Assembly (NCBI RefSeq): GCF_019402665.1
Contig: NZ_VSST01000015.1
Span: 267,951-331,950 of the forward strand
DNA length: 64,000 bases
Origin: Bradyrhizobium canariense
GTDB lineage: Bacteria; Pseudomonadota; Alphaproteobacteria; Rhizobiales; Xanthobacteraceae
Direction of reading: 5' to 3'
The notes beneath the pieces are model-generated. The model was not told the DNA's origin. It did no database searches and saw only the letters and a program-made list of their open reading frames with translations. The position numbers were made by a program, and so were the translations under genes. Positions 26,121 through 35,440 of the stretch are shown piece after piece. How positions within the stretch are numbered: the stretch's first letter is position 1; the number at the start of each line of letters is the position of its first letter.

Positions 26121-26543
26121 ATGAAACATGTTGGAAACTGCTTCTGTGGCGCGGTCACGATCGAGGTCACAGGCGCGCCGGAGGCGATGGGCTATTGCCA
26201 TTGCAGCTCGTGCCGCTCGTGGTCGGGCGGTCCGGTGAACGCCTTCAGCCTGTGGAAGCCCGAAGCCGTGCGCATCACAGAAGGTGCAGAGAATGTCGAG
26301 ACCTTTGCGAAGACGCCGCTCAGCCAGCGCAAATATTGCAAGAAGTGCGGCGGTCATCTCATGACCAACCATCCGCCGCTCGGCCTGATCGACGTCTTCA
26401 CTGCCACCATCCCCACCCTGGCGTTTGCACCAGGCGTCCACGTCAACTACGCCGAGACGGTGCTGCCGATGCGCGACGGCCTGCCCAAGCTCAAGGATTT
26501 TCCGGCCGAGTTCGGCGGCAGCGGCGAGATGATGCAGGAGTGA
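26121..26543 (+). CDS. GFA-family zinc protein
   Basis: 140-residue protein of the glutathione-dependent formaldehyde-activating (GFA/CENP-V) family. Zinc-binding motifs are all present: GNCFCGAV near residue 5, YCHCSSCR near 31, and KYCKKCGGH near 75. Family members were proposed to help glutathione-formaldehyde adduct formation, but that activity is disputed; other members act on small thiols or electrophiles. A good ribosome site (CGGAGACGACCTA) precedes the ATG. It is downstream of mddA on the same strand, suggesting a shared role in C1/sulfur metabolism (inference). Confidence 0.85.
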   Translation: MKHVGNCFCGAVTIEVTGAPEAMGYCHCSSCRSWSGGPVNAFSLWKPEAVRITEGAENVETFAKTPLSQRKYCKKCGGHLMTNHPPLGLIDVFTATIPTLAFAPGVHVNYAETVLPMRDGLPKLKDFPAEFGGSGEMMQE

Positions 26544-26552
26544 CGGCGCCCT

Positions 26553-26580
26553 TCTCCTCTCCCGCAAGCGGGAGAGGAGA
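26553..26580. terminator. Bidirectional hairpin between convergent genes
   Basis: TCTCCTCTCCCGC (26553-26565) and GCGGGAGAGGAGA (26568-26580) form a perfect 13-bp stem with a two-base loop. It sits between the GFA stop (26543) and the regulator copy 2 stop (26587). Either orientation could terminate or stabilise transcripts. Confidence 0.7.
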
Positions 26581-26586
26581 GATTTG

Positions 26587-28146
26587 CTACCTCATTCCTG
26601 CGCGCCACAGTCCCTCGAGGTAATGCTCGCGATCCTCTTCCCGCAGCATCGGCAGCTCGCGCGTGATCCAGGCCAGCGAGATGCCGGGCTGGGCGCGGCG
26701 CAAGCCTTCCAGGGCGGAAGCCGAGAGCACGGGATCCCCCGACATGCCGGCGGCGGCCGTCAGCACGCGATGCGCGCCGACGAAATCGGCGCGCTGCCGC
26801 ATCGACTCGCGCGCCATCTGCACGGCTGCCTCGTAGTTATGTCCGATGAACTGGGCATAGGCGGCGATCCCGCAATAGATCGGCGCAAGCGGATCCCGCG
26901 GGCTCAGCCGCAGCGCGTGGCGCGCGGCGGCATCGCCGTCCTGCCATCGTCCTGCGTAGCACAGCGTGACGCCATGGAAGGCGTGCGCCATCGCAAAGTT
27001 CGGATTGAGTTCCAGCGCCAGTTCGAACTCTGCCAGTGCGTCGTCGAAGCGGCGGCGGAATAGATAAGTATAAGCCAGACCATGATGGGCCCATGCATCC
27101 TCACGATCGGCCTCCACCGCCGCGAGCGCGGCGCGCTCGGCGACCGGCACGGTCGGGGCCATGTCGGACCAGCCCATATGCGCGCCGAAGATGTGGCTGG
27201 TCGCGAGCAAGCCGAGCGCCTTGCCATAGGCGGGATCGAGCGCGACGGCCTTCTCGAGCAATCCTTGCGCGGCGGCATTGTCCTCGTGGGTGATGCGCCA
27301 GTAATGCGACAATGCGCGCATCACGAGGTCCCAGGCATCCAGGCTTCCCGGCGGCTTCTGCTGGGCGCGAAAACTCTCGGCGGTATAGAGCTGCGGCTCG
27401 ATCGCGGCGACGATCGCCTCGGTGATCTCGTCCTGCACCGCGAAGATGTCGGCAAGCTCGCGGTCGTAGCGTTCGGCCCAGAGATGGCTGCCGGTCGAGA
27501 CGTCGTTGAGCTGTGCGGAGATGCGCACGCGATCGCCGCTCCGCCGCACGCTGCCTTCGAGCACGTAGCGCACGCCGAGCTCGCGCGCGACCTCGTTCAT
27601 GTGCACAGCGCGGCCCTTGTAGACGAAGGAGGAGTTGCGCGCGATGACGAAGAACCAACGCAGCTTCGACAGCGCGGTGATGATGTCCTCGCTGATCCCG
27701 TCCGAGAAATAGTCCTGCTCGCGGTCGCCGCTCATGTTGGTAAAGGGCAGCACCGCGATCGCCGGCCGGTCCGGCAGCGCCAGCGGGGCCTGCAGTAGCT
27801 TCGCTCCGAAATCGGATTCCGGCGCGGTTGCTCCACGCTTGGTCTCGACGTCGCCGACGAAACGAAAACCCTTGCGCGAGATGGTACGGATCACCGCCTG
27901 GCTCGCGCCGGTGTCGCCGACCGCCTTGCGTGCCGCATTGATCCTGCTGGTCAGCGTGGATTCGGACACGCTGCGCCCGTGCCAGATCTTGTCGATCAGC
28001 TCGTCCTTGCTGACCACCCGGTCGCGGTTCTCCATGAGGTGGACAACGAGATCGAAGACCTGCGGCTCCACGGCAACGGGAACCTGCTCGCGGCTCAGCT
28101 CGCGCAAGTCGGTATCGAGCAGGTGATCCCGGAACAGAAACTGCAC
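26587..28146 (-). CDS. Winged-helix / TolB-like / TPR regulator, copy 2
   Basis: 519-residue paralogue of the gene at 23420-24970. It has the same order: winged helix (VEPQVFDLVVHLMENRDRVV, INAARKAVGDTG, ISRKGFRFVGDV), TolB-like domain (AVLPFTNMSGDREQDYFSDG, GSHLWAERYDRELADIF) and TPR repeats ending in REEDREHYLEGLWRAGMR-like residues. The start is GTG at 28146. The two genes have the same orientation and flank the MddA-like and GFA genes, so the block looks like an ancient duplication around, or acquisition of, the two enzymes. Confidence 0.88.
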   Translation of the reverse strand: MQFLFRDHLLDTDLRELSREQVPVAVEPQVFDLVVHLMENRDRVVSKDELIDKIWHGRSVSESTLTSRINAARKAVGDTGASQAVIRTISRKGFRFVGDVETKRGATAPESDFGAKLLQAPLALPDRPAIAVLPFTNMSGDREQDYFSDGISEDIITALSKLRWFFVIARNSSFVYKGRAVHMNEVARELGVRYVLEGSVRRSGDRVRISAQLNDVSTGSHLWAERYDRELADIFAVQDEITEAIVAAIEPQLYTAESFRAQQKPPGSLDAWDLVMRALSHYWRITHEDNAAAQGLLEKAVALDPAYGKALGLLATSHIFGAHMGWSDMAPTVPVAERAALAAVEADREDAWAHHGLAYTYLFRRRFDDALAEFELALELNPNFAMAHAFHGVTLCYAGRWQDGDAAARHALRLSPRDPLAPIYCGIAAYAQFIGHNYEAAVQMARESMRQRADFVGAHRVLTAAAGMSGDPVLSASALEGLRRAQPGISLAWITRELPMLREEDREHYLEGLWRAGMR

Positions 28147-28339
28147 GTCGAAAACTCAGACCTCAAGGCAACATCGGGCAATGATGAAAGCAAAACGGAT
28201 TTCGGCTGATGTCTGTGAGTCCACCGAGGGGCCTGCCCGGTTCACCACGATCGCGTGATGGCAGGCATGCAGTTTACGGGGAGGAATGCAGCCTTGGTTA
28301 GAACGTGGCCGGTTCGGCCGGATTGTCGCGATTTCCTCA

Positions 28340-28423
28340 CGTCATTGCGAGCGTAGCGAAGCAATCCAGCCTGTCGCCGCGCAGACAGCGTGGAGTGCTT
28401 CGTCGCAAGGGCTCCTCGCAATG
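28340..28423. repeat. Palindromic CATTGCGAGC repeat
   Basis: CATTGCGAGCGTAGCGAAGC (from 28343) is mirrored by GCTTCGTCGCAAGGGCTCCT ending CGCAATG (28423). The unit is a common Bradyrhizobiaceae intergenic element (from memory). It occupies the central part of the 438-bp gap between regulator copy 2 and the lyase; the rest of the gap holds no supported gene. Confidence 0.75.
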
Positions 28424-28584
28424 TCGGTGTTGAGGCAATGGCGTGCGTGCGGGAGCTTCCCATGTTGTCCTGGCCTTCGCCGCGATGGCATCGAATGTGT
28501 GACGAACGGTGAATGTCCATTGCCGAACAGTTCCGCGTGCGTAAGCTGCCGCCCACACAAAACACCAACCACGAAGAAACGCCC

Positions 28585-29946
28585 ATGCCCGCTTTTCATG
28601 CCTCGACCACCGTGCTCGATTCCGTGCTGTTCCGCGATGCCTTCGGCACGCCGCAGATGCGGGAGGTGTTTTCCGATATCGCGACGGTCGCGCGCTATGC
28701 CGAGGTCGAGGTGGCACTGGCGAAAGCGGAAGCGAAGTGCGGGGTGATTCCGCACGATGCCGCCGACCAGATCGCGGCGCGGACCGATGTTGCCGCGCTC
28801 GATTTCGACCTGTTGCGGCAGGAGACCGATGTCGTCGGCTATCCGATCCTGCCGCTCGTGCATCAGATGGTGAAGCAATGCGGCGATGCCGGCCGCTATG
28901 TGCATTGGGGCGCGACCACGCAGGACATCATGGACACCGCCGTGGTGCTGCAATTGCGCGCCGGGCTCGAGATCGTCGAGCAGGACATCGCCGCGCTGCG
29001 CACAATCCTTGCCGACCTCTCGAAGCGCCACCGCGACACGCCGATGGCGGGCCGCACCCATCTCCAGCAGGCGCTGCCGGTCACCTTCGGCTACAAGACC
29101 GCGATCTGGCTCGCGATGTTCGACCGCCACGCCGAGCGCCTCAGTGAATTGAAGCCGCGCGTCCTGGTCGGCCAGTTCGCCGGCGCCGCCGGCACGCTGG
29201 CCTCGCTCGGCGACAAGGGGTTCGAGGTGCAGGAAGCGCTCTGCGCCGAACTGAGGCTTGGCGTCCCCGCTTCGACCTGGCACGTCGCACGCGACGGTTT
29301 TGCCGAGGCCGTCAACTTCCTGGCGCTCGTCACCGGCTCGCTCGGCAAGATCGCGCTCGACATCATGATCATGGCCTCGACCGAATTCGCCGAGGTCTAC
29401 GAGCCCTTCGTCAAGGGACGCGGTGCTTCCTCGACTATGCCTCAGAAGCGCAACCCGATCTCCTCGGAACTGATGCTCGCGGCGTCGAAGGCGGTGCGCC
29501 AGCACGCCGGCCTCATGCTGGATGCCATGGTGCAGGATTTCGAGCGCGCCACCGGGCCCTGGCACGCCGAATGGATGGCGATCCCCGAGAGCTTCGTGCT
29601 GACCGCCGGCGCCTTGCACCAGGCGAAGTTCGCGCTCGCCGGCCTCATCGTGGATGAAAGCAAGATGAACGAGAATCTCGCCGTCAGCCGCGGTCTGATC
29701 GTGGCCGAAGCCGTCATGATGGGGCTCGCGCCGCAGATCGGGCGGCAGGAGGCCCATGACGTGGTCTATGACGCCTGCCGGCTCGCCAATGAGAAAGGTC
29801 TTACGCTGGCGGACGCGCTCTCGTCCGATTCCCGCGTCTCTGTCAGAATCGACCGTGCCACGATCGAGGCGCTGACATCACCGAAAAATTACCTCGGCCT
29901 TGCTCCCGCCATGGTCGACCGGGTGCTGAAATCGGCAACGCGTTGA
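28585..29946 (+). CDS. Fumarase/aspartase-superfamily lyase (PcaB/PurB-like)
   Basis: 453-residue cytoplasmic lyase. It contains the superfamily signature SSTMPQKRNP and the catalytic-site segments GRTHLQQALP and HWGATTQDIMDTA. The sequence resembles 3-carboxy-cis,cis-muconate cycloisomerase and adenylosuccinate lyase, which are hard to separate by eye; the window holds no pca or pur neighbours to decide. The start at 28585 (MPAFHASTTVLDSVLFRDAFG) fits the family; an upstream in-frame ATG at 28513 would add 24 unlikely residues. Confidence 0.85.
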   Translation: MPAFHASTTVLDSVLFRDAFGTPQMREVFSDIATVARYAEVEVALAKAEAKCGVIPHDAADQIAARTDVAALDFDLLRQETDVVGYPILPLVHQMVKQCGDAGRYVHWGATTQDIMDTAVVLQLRAGLEIVEQDIAALRTILADLSKRHRDTPMAGRTHLQQALPVTFGYKTAIWLAMFDRHAERLSELKPRVLVGQFAGAAGTLASLGDKGFEVQEALCAELRLGVPASTWHVARDGFAEAVNFLALVTGSLGKIALDIMIMASTEFAEVYEPFVKGRGASSTMPQKRNPISSELMLAASKAVRQHAGLMLDAMVQDFERATGPWHAEWMAIPESFVLTAGALHQAKFALAGLIVDESKMNENLAVSRGLIVAEAVMMGLAPQIGRQEAHDVVYDACRLANEKGLTLADALSSDSRVSVRIDRATIEALTSPKNYLGLAPAMVDRVLKSATR

Positions 29947-30059
29947 AAACCAAAATGCGCGAAACTGCGTATCTTTGGGGGGTCGCAAGGCACTCGCGCA
30001 CTTGTGTCTCGCGATGCTAGACTTAGATTGGACGAGAGACGTTCGGCAGAGGATCCGGC

Positions 30060-31316
30060 ATGACTGATCAACGCATCACCTCCACTCCCATCGATCCCGT
30101 GAAGCTCGACCGGCTGGCCGAGGTGGCGGTGAAGGTGGGCCTGGGCTTGCGGCCGGGCCAGGATCTGCTCTTGACGGCACCAGCGATCGCGTTGCCGCTG
30201 GTGCGGCGGATCGCGGTGCATGCCTACAAGGCCGGCGCCGGCATCGTGACGCCCATTCTCTCCGACGAAGAGATGACGCTGGCGCGCTATCGCCACGGCC
30301 ACGACGACAGCTTCGATCGCGCCGCCAACTGGCTCTACGAGGGCATGGCCAAGGCGTTCTCGAACAACACCGCGCGTCTCGCCATCGTCGGCGACAATCC
30401 GATGCTGCTCTCGGGCGAAGATGCTTCCAAGGTCGCGCGCGCCAGCAAGGCCAATTCCATGGCCTATCAGCCGGCGCTGGAAAAGATCGTCAATTTCGAC
30501 ACCAACTGGAACATCATTGCCTACCCGAGCCCGTCCTGGGCGAAGCAAGTCTTTCCGAACGATCCTGAAGAGGTCGCGATCGGCAAGCTCGCGGACGCGA
30601 TCTTCGCAGCGTCCCGCGTCGATCGCGACGATGCGCCGGCCAATTGGGCGAGCCACAATGCGGTGCTGCGGGAGCGCACCAACTGGCTCAACGGCCAGCG
30701 TTTCCGCGCGCTCCAGTATTCGGGACCGGGCACCGACCTCACCATCGGGCTCGCCGACGGCCATGAATGGGAGGGCGGCGCCTCGCTCTCCAAGAACGGC
30801 ATCAGCTGCAACGCCAATATCCCGACCGAAGAGGTCTTCACCACGCCGCATTGCCGGCGCGTCTACGGCCATGTCGTGAGCTCGAAGCCGCTATCCTACC
30901 AGGGCACGCTGATCGACAACATCGCGGTGCGCTTCGAGGACGGCCGGATCGTCGACGCCAAGGCTTCGCGCGGCGAGGAGGTACTGAACAAGGTGCTCGA
31001 CACCGACGAGGGCGCGCGGCGTCTCGGCGAAGTGGCCCTGGTGCCGCATTCCTCGCCGATCTCGCAGAGCGGGTTGTTGTTCTATAATACGCTGTTCGAC
31101 GAGAACGCGGCCTCGCACATCGCGCTCGGCCAGTGCTATTCGAAGTGCTTCGTCAACGGCGCCCAGCTCACGCCGCAGCAGATCGCGGCGCAAGGCGGCA
31201 ACCAGAGCCTGATCCATATCGATTGGATGATCGGCTCGGCCGAGACCGACATCGACGGCATTCTGGCCGACGGCAGCAAAGTGCCGGTGTTTCGCAAGGG
31301 CGAATGGGCGAAGTAA
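30060..31316 (+). CDS. M29-family aminopeptidase
   Basis: 418-residue cytoplasmic metallo-aminopeptidase of family M29 (AmpS/AmpT/PepS type), removing N-terminal residues from peptides with two divalent metal ions. Family motifs are visible: NIPTEEVFTTPH (metal-ligand Glu at about 257-258), ASHIALGQCYSKCF (His353) and HIDWMIGS near the C-terminus. No signal peptide. It ends at 31316, directly adjacent to the convergent SUKH-like gene with no gap. Family length is about 410 residues, so it is intact. Confidence 0.92.
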   Translation: MTDQRITSTPIDPVKLDRLAEVAVKVGLGLRPGQDLLLTAPAIALPLVRRIAVHAYKAGAGIVTPILSDEEMTLARYRHGHDDSFDRAANWLYEGMAKAFSNNTARLAIVGDNPMLLSGEDASKVARASKANSMAYQPALEKIVNFDTNWNIIAYPSPSWAKQVFPNDPEEVAIGKLADAIFAASRVDRDDAPANWASHNAVLRERTNWLNGQRFRALQYSGPGTDLTIGLADGHEWEGGASLSKNGISCNANIPTEEVFTTPHCRRVYGHVVSSKPLSYQGTLIDNIAVRFEDGRIVDAKASRGEEVLNKVLDTDEGARRLGEVALVPHSSPISQSGLLFYNTLFDENAASHIALGQCYSKCFVNGAQLTPQQIAAQGGNQSLIHIDWMIGSAETDIDGILADGSKVPVFRKGEWAK

Positions 31317-31871
31317 CTACGCCGCCGCGTTGCGCAGCATCGGGCTGTTGTCGATGCTGAAGCGGTTGAACAGCGTCGTGAACGGGCTGCCGTCGGTGGC
31401 CCGCACGACGGCGTCGGAGGCCGCCACCGCGTCGTAGAGCGCACCGACCGGATCATTCGCCTCGGGCAGGTCGAGACCCCCGCGGATTTGCTCGCGGGCC
31501 TCGTTGACGTCGTCCTCGTCGTCGAGTGTGGCCTCCAGCGCATCCGCCGCCCGCCGCATCTCATGGAGATCACCGCCGGCGGAAAATTTGAGGATGTCGA
31601 GCCAATAGGGGTGCGCCACGACGAGCTTGACGAAAGCCTCGAAACTCTCCGCGATGATTCCCGCGCGGCCTTCCGACGAGACGTAGCGCACATTCTGGGA
31701 CGGCAGCAGAACGAACGCGCCGCCGGAGCCGTCACTGCCGATCTGCCGGGGGCTTTCGATGCCATCGACGGTGAACCAGGGCTCCTCGTCGGTTGCGAAG
31801 GAGACATCGAGGCTGCCGAGCCAGGCCACGACCTCGCCTTGAGTTGCGAGAACCTCCGGGGTGAGGGGCAT
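31317..31871 (-). CDS. SUKH/SMI1-KNR4-like hypothetical protein
   Basis: 184-residue soluble acidic protein. The segment SSEGRAGIIAESFEAFVKLVVAHPYWLDILKF resembles the 'EG.aG.iA.SF..fl.l.....W' core of SUKH/SMI1-KNR4 domains, best known as immunity proteins or scaffold proteins. This is a by-eye call only. AAGGAG lies 8 nt before the ATG at 31871, preferred over 31877 and 31913. No toxin gene is adjacent. It could equally be an unrelated housekeeping protein. Confidence 0.6.
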   Translation of the reverse strand: MPLTPEVLATQGEVVAWLGSLDVSFATDEEPWFTVDGIESPRQIGSDGSGGAFVLLPSQNVRYVSSEGRAGIIAESFEAFVKLVVAHPYWLDILKFSAGGDLHEMRRAADALEATLDDEDDVNEAREQIRGGLDLPEANDPVGALYDAVAASDAVVRATDGSPFTTLFNRFSIDNSPMLRNAAA

Positions 31872-32106
31872 CGGCATGGCTCCTTTCAGATAGCTTCGCG
31901 CACTTTGTCGCACCCCGGAAAAGAAGGGTTCATGTGTACGAAATTGCAGGGAAATTGGGACGTTAACCGTTTCGCGTCTGCAACTTGCGGCTGATTGTCG
32001 GACCCTGCGTAAGAAAGAATTAAAAACCGGCTACTAGCGTTCCCGCCATCTTTGAACAATCCGGGCCGAGACCCGGCGGATCATATTTTATCCCCTGGGG
32101 GAACAG

Positions 32107-32562
32107 ATGTCGCGCGCATTGATTGAAATCAGTAGTTGCAATGTAGATCTCGAGCTGCGGCCGATCGAACCGTCCTGGATCATCGAAGGCAATCCGGTGT
32201 CGCGCTCGCACATCCTGTCCACCAGCGCCGACGGCACCGCTTCGACCATCATCTGGGCCTGCACCGGAGGCCGCTTCAACTGGTATTACGACATCGATGA
32301 GACGATCATGATCATGGAAGGGTCGATCGTGCTCGAAAGCGACGGCATGCCGCCGAAGCGCTACGGCCCGGGCGACGTCATTTTCTTCCGCAACGGCGCG
32401 CATGCCAAATGGCATGTCGAGGGCCACGTCAAGAAGATCGCCTTCTGCCGCAAGACCAATCCCGTGATGATCGGCTTCCTGATCCGCGTCCTCAACAAGC
32501 TCAAGAAGATCTTCGTCTCCACCGGCGAGCGCCGTCCTGCCTCGCTGATGGGCGCCGGTTAG
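32107..32562 (+). CDS. Cupin-domain protein
   Basis: 151-residue protein with a single small cupin barrel: FNWYYDIDETIMIMEGSIVLES (motif 1) and GPGDVIFFRNGAHAKWHV (motif 2), resembling the DUF861/Cupin_3 type. The metal-ligand pattern is partly degenerate. The C-terminus is basic and hydrophobic (GFLIRVLNKLKKIFV), possibly membrane-associated. GGGGGAAC precedes the ATG. The substrate is unknown; it stands alone between two terminator-like regions. Confidence 0.82.
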   Translation: MSRALIEISSCNVDLELRPIEPSWIIEGNPVSRSHILSTSADGTASTIIWACTGGRFNWYYDIDETIMIMEGSIVLESDGMPPKRYGPGDVIFFRNGAHAKWHVEGHVKKIAFCRKTNPVMIGFLIRVLNKLKKIFVSTGERRPASLMGAG

Positions 32563-32603
32563 AGTTCAATCAGTTTCAAGGACGCTTCCCAGCGGTCACG
32601 ACG

Positions 32604-32640
32604 GAACAGGGGGCCGGGATCAACATCCCGGCCCCTGTTC
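32604..32640. terminator. Strong hairpin after the cupin gene
   Basis: The left arm (32604-32620, GAACAGGGGGCCGGGAT) pairs with 32625-32640 around the loop CAAC, with one bulged G. It lies 42 bp after the cupin stop and 21 bp from the stop of the convergent amidohydrolase gene, so it may serve both. T-runs are weak. Confidence 0.75.
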
Positions 32641-32660
32641 TCGTCATGGCGCCAATCACT

Positions 32661-33710
32661 TTAAGGCAGATCGAGCCGGTAGAAATCACTCGCGGTCTGC
32701 GAGAACAACGCCGTCTTCTCGGTCTCGCTCAAGGGCGCCGCGATACGCTTGAAGGCGTTGAAGATTACCTGATAGCTGCACTGGCCCTTGTCCGGCGGGA
32801 AATTGCTCTCGAACATCGCGCGCCTGGGTCCAAACGCCTCGATGCAGGTTTCAATGTAAGGCCGCCACGCCGCGGCAAGCTCCTCGGATAACGGCGGCCT
32901 CTCGCGCAAATGGAAGTCGTAGCCGAGCAGGCACATCGCGAGCCCGCCGAGCTTCACCACGACGTTCTCGCATTTCGCGATCTCCCGGATCGAGGCGCGC
33001 CATTGCGCAAACACCTCCTCGCGTCGCCCGGCAAAGCGGCCGATTCCGGCCGGGCCGCCGCAATGGTCGAGCACGATCCTGGTGTCGGGAAATGCGCGGG
33101 CGAGCTCGGTCAGCTCGCCGATTTGCGGATGGAACAGCCAGGCGTCGAAGCTCAGGTTCAGCGGCGCGAGACAGGCAAAGCCCTTCCGGAAGGTCGGGTC
33201 CTGCAACAATCCCTGCGGCCGGCTCGCATACATGCCGGCGACTGCGGGATCTGCGTCCCAGGCCGAGGAATGCCGGATGCCGCGGAAGCGACCGTTGCCC
33301 GCCGCGATCTCGGCCTCCAACACCGGTTGTGCGGCATCGCCGAGCAGCAGGTTGACGTGGCTGACGATGCCGGCGCAGATCGCCGCCTTGCCATAGCCGC
33401 CGCTGGCGCTCATCGCGGCGACGCCATTGGCGAACTCGACCTCGCCGACCGGCCGGAATGCTTCGGGCCCGTGCGCACGATACATCGAGCGGCAATCGAC
33501 ATAGACGGTGGCGGTGATGTTGTGGCCGGAGGCGATATCCGCCGCCATCTCCTCGATCAAATAGCGGTGCCCGCGATTCCAGAGATGGTGATGGGGATCG
33601 ACGATCGGCCGCGAGGGATCGATGATCTCCTCCCGATGCAGCGCGAGCCAGTCCTCGCGCGGCTCGACGAATAGCCCGCTCGTGTTGGCGGGCAAACCGC
33701 TTGCGGCCAT
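32661..33710 (-). CDS. Amidohydrolase (PF04909-type TIM barrel)
   Basis: 349-residue cytoplasmic metal-dependent hydrolase. VDPHHHLWN near residue 37 is the N-terminal metal-binding HxH motif of the amidohydrolase_2 family. RIVLDHCGGPAGIG provides a further His/Asp region, and FESNFPPDK supplies the C-terminal ligand region. Family members hydrolyse lactones or decarboxylate aromatic acids. The start at 33710 follows GGGAG; the extra 16 residues up to 33758 lack support. Substrate not identifiable from context. Confidence 0.9.
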   Translation of the reverse strand: MAASGLPANTSGLFVEPREDWLALHREEIIDPSRPIVDPHHHLWNRGHRYLIEEMAADIASGHNITATVYVDCRSMYRAHGPEAFRPVGEVEFANGVAAMSASGGYGKAAICAGIVSHVNLLLGDAAQPVLEAEIAAGNGRFRGIRHSSAWDADPAVAGMYASRPQGLLQDPTFRKGFACLAPLNLSFDAWLFHPQIGELTELARAFPDTRIVLDHCGGPAGIGRFAGRREEVFAQWRASIREIAKCENVVVKLGGLAMCLLGYDFHLRERPPLSEELAAAWRPYIETCIEAFGPRRAMFESNFPPDKGQCSYQVIFNAFKRIAAPLSETEKTALFSQTASDFYRLDLP

Positions 33711-33827
33711 CGGCGTTCGCTCCCTTGATGTATGCTTCTTGTTCTCGGAGCCTAACACCTCGTTCTCGCGTGCAGCAGCGCGCGTTTCGCAACCGCACCC
33801 GTCATCGCGGGCACAGCGGCGCCGTCG

Positions 33828-34349
33828 TCAATCCTTGCGCCGCTTCGCCCTCACATCGACCAAAAGCCGCCAATCGGTTGCGGTGGCCGGCTTGACCTCG
33901 CCGAGCCAATGGAAGAAATCCTCGGTGATTTCCGTAAAACTCCAGCGCGTCAGGTCGCCGGCTTCGGTCGTGCCTTCCTGAACGATGTCGGCATCGCGTG
34001 GACGGCCGATCTGCTGGCGGAATATGCCGCGGCCGGGATCGAACCAGGAGATCCGCCACGCATCGATGGTCGGATCGTAGACCCGCAGCGTCGTGCCGTA
34101 CCAATTGCCGGCGATCGGCAAGGCCGGGCTGCCAGCCGGGCGCGGAATGATCCAGACGTCTTGCACGGCGCGGCCCTCCAGCACCCAGCCGAAATGGATT
34201 TCGCCGGGCGCTGTGTGTTTCGTTCCATCGGGTCCATGGGCGGTGATCTCGGCGTCCCAATCGCCGACGAAGCGGCCATAAAGCTGGAGCGCCGCCGCGT
34301 GCTCGGGGTTCGGTCCGTCCGCGTGCAATAATCTCGCAAAGTCGCTCAT
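33828..34349 (-). CDS. Conserved hypothetical protein (DUF1579-like)
   Basis: 173-residue soluble beta-rich protein. It has RFVGDWDAEITAHG, a GEIHFGWVLEGRAVQDVW strand, NWYGTTLRVYDP and AWRISWFDPGRGIFRQQ, typical of lipocalin-like DUF1579 proteins. No signal peptide. A clear CAGGAG lies 6 nt before the ATG. Function unknown; family members bind small ligands. Next to it is a DMT transporter on the same strand, about 76 bp away. Confidence 0.75.
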   Translation of the reverse strand: MSDFARLLHADGPNPEHAAALQLYGRFVGDWDAEITAHGPDGTKHTAPGEIHFGWVLEGRAVQDVWIIPRPAGSPALPIAGNWYGTTLRVYDPTIDAWRISWFDPGRGIFRQQIGRPRDADIVQEGTTEAGDLTRWSFTEITEDFFHWLGEVKPATATDWRLLVDVRAKRRKD

Positions 34350-34425
34350 GTCGATCTCCTGTTTGCGGGGAGATCAGCACGACCGGGCGGCAGCCGACTT
34401 GGAGAAAATTGCGCGGCGCCCGCCG

Positions 34426-35370
34426 TCAAGTCTTGTTGGGCGACAGATGCCCTATGCCAGGATTGGGCCTATCGTTCGTTCGTCGGCTCGTCGCGCGTTC
34501 CGCGAGCCAAATGACGATGACGGAGACAATCACGAGACCCGCACCAAGCAACATCAGGCGCGAAAATGGCTCGCTCAGCACGAGGGTGCCGAGCAGTACA
34601 GCGATCACCGGGTTGACGAAAGTGTAGGTCGACACCAACGAGGTCGAGACGTTTTCCAGAAGCCAGTTGTAGGCAACGAATCCGATCACGCTGCCAGCGA
34701 TGATCAGCCAAAGCGCCGCTGCAAGCGAAGTCAGCGAAACCTCGCTCGGCCTGAAGTTTCCGATCTCGCCTGTCAGCCAACTGATCGCGAACAACACGGT
34801 ACCGCCTATCGAAAGCTGGATGCCCGAAAGCAGGATAGCGGATGCCTGGCTCGACATGCTCCGGGACAAGATAGTCCCGGCCGACCATGACAAGGCCGCA
34901 GCCAGCAGCCAGACGACGGGAAGGATACTGATGCCGGCCTGCTCGACGTTTTGCCACGCCACGAGTCCGACGCCGAAGAAGCCCGGCACGAGAGCGAGCA
35001 GGGCGAAGGGCTTCGGTCGCTGATCGCCGGGGAACAAGACATCGATCAGCAGGATCCAGAACGGGATCGTGGCCAGCACGATGGCCGCCACGCCCGAAGG
35101 AACCGATTGCTGCGCGAAGGCGAGTACGCCATGGCAACCGACAAAGAACAGGAGCCCGCACAGGCTCGCCCTTATCCACGCCTGCGCGGATAGGTTCGCG
35201 ACCTCACCGGCACTCATGGCCAGCAACAAGATGCCGCCACAGAGCGAACGCAGCGCCATCAGCAGAAATGGCGGAATCGATTTCAGGCCCAAAGTGATGG
35301 CGAAGTAGGTGGAACCCCACAGCAGGTAAATGGCCGCAAATGAGCCTATGACCAGCAACCTTCTGCTCAT
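34426..35370 (-). CDS. DMT/EamA-family transporter
   Basis: 314-residue inner-membrane protein with about ten helices in two EamA halves: AIYLLWGSTYFAITLGLKSI at the start of half 1 and AAALSWSAGTILSRSM at the start of half 2. It resembles RhtA/YedA-type metabolite exporters. GGAG lies 6 nt before the ATG at 35370; a longer start at 35406 has no ribosome site. Substrate unknown. Confidence 0.9.
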   Translation of the reverse strand: MSRRLLVIGSFAAIYLLWGSTYFAITLGLKSIPPFLLMALRSLCGGILLLAMSAGEVANLSAQAWIRASLCGLLFFVGCHGVLAFAQQSVPSGVAAIVLATIPFWILLIDVLFPGDQRPKPFALLALVPGFFGVGLVAWQNVEQAGISILPVVWLLAAALSWSAGTILSRSMSSQASAILLSGIQLSIGGTVLFAISWLTGEIGNFRPSEVSLTSLAAALWLIIAGSVIGFVAYNWLLENVSTSLVSTYTFVNPVIAVLLGTLVLSEPFSRLMLLGAGLVIVSVIVIWLAERATSRRTNDRPNPGIGHLSPNKT

Positions 35371-35440
35371 GACTGCTCCGATCGTAACTGATTTCGAAGC
35401 AACCAAGTCGGAGGAGGCTCATGCGTTCCGGCTCGGCGCG

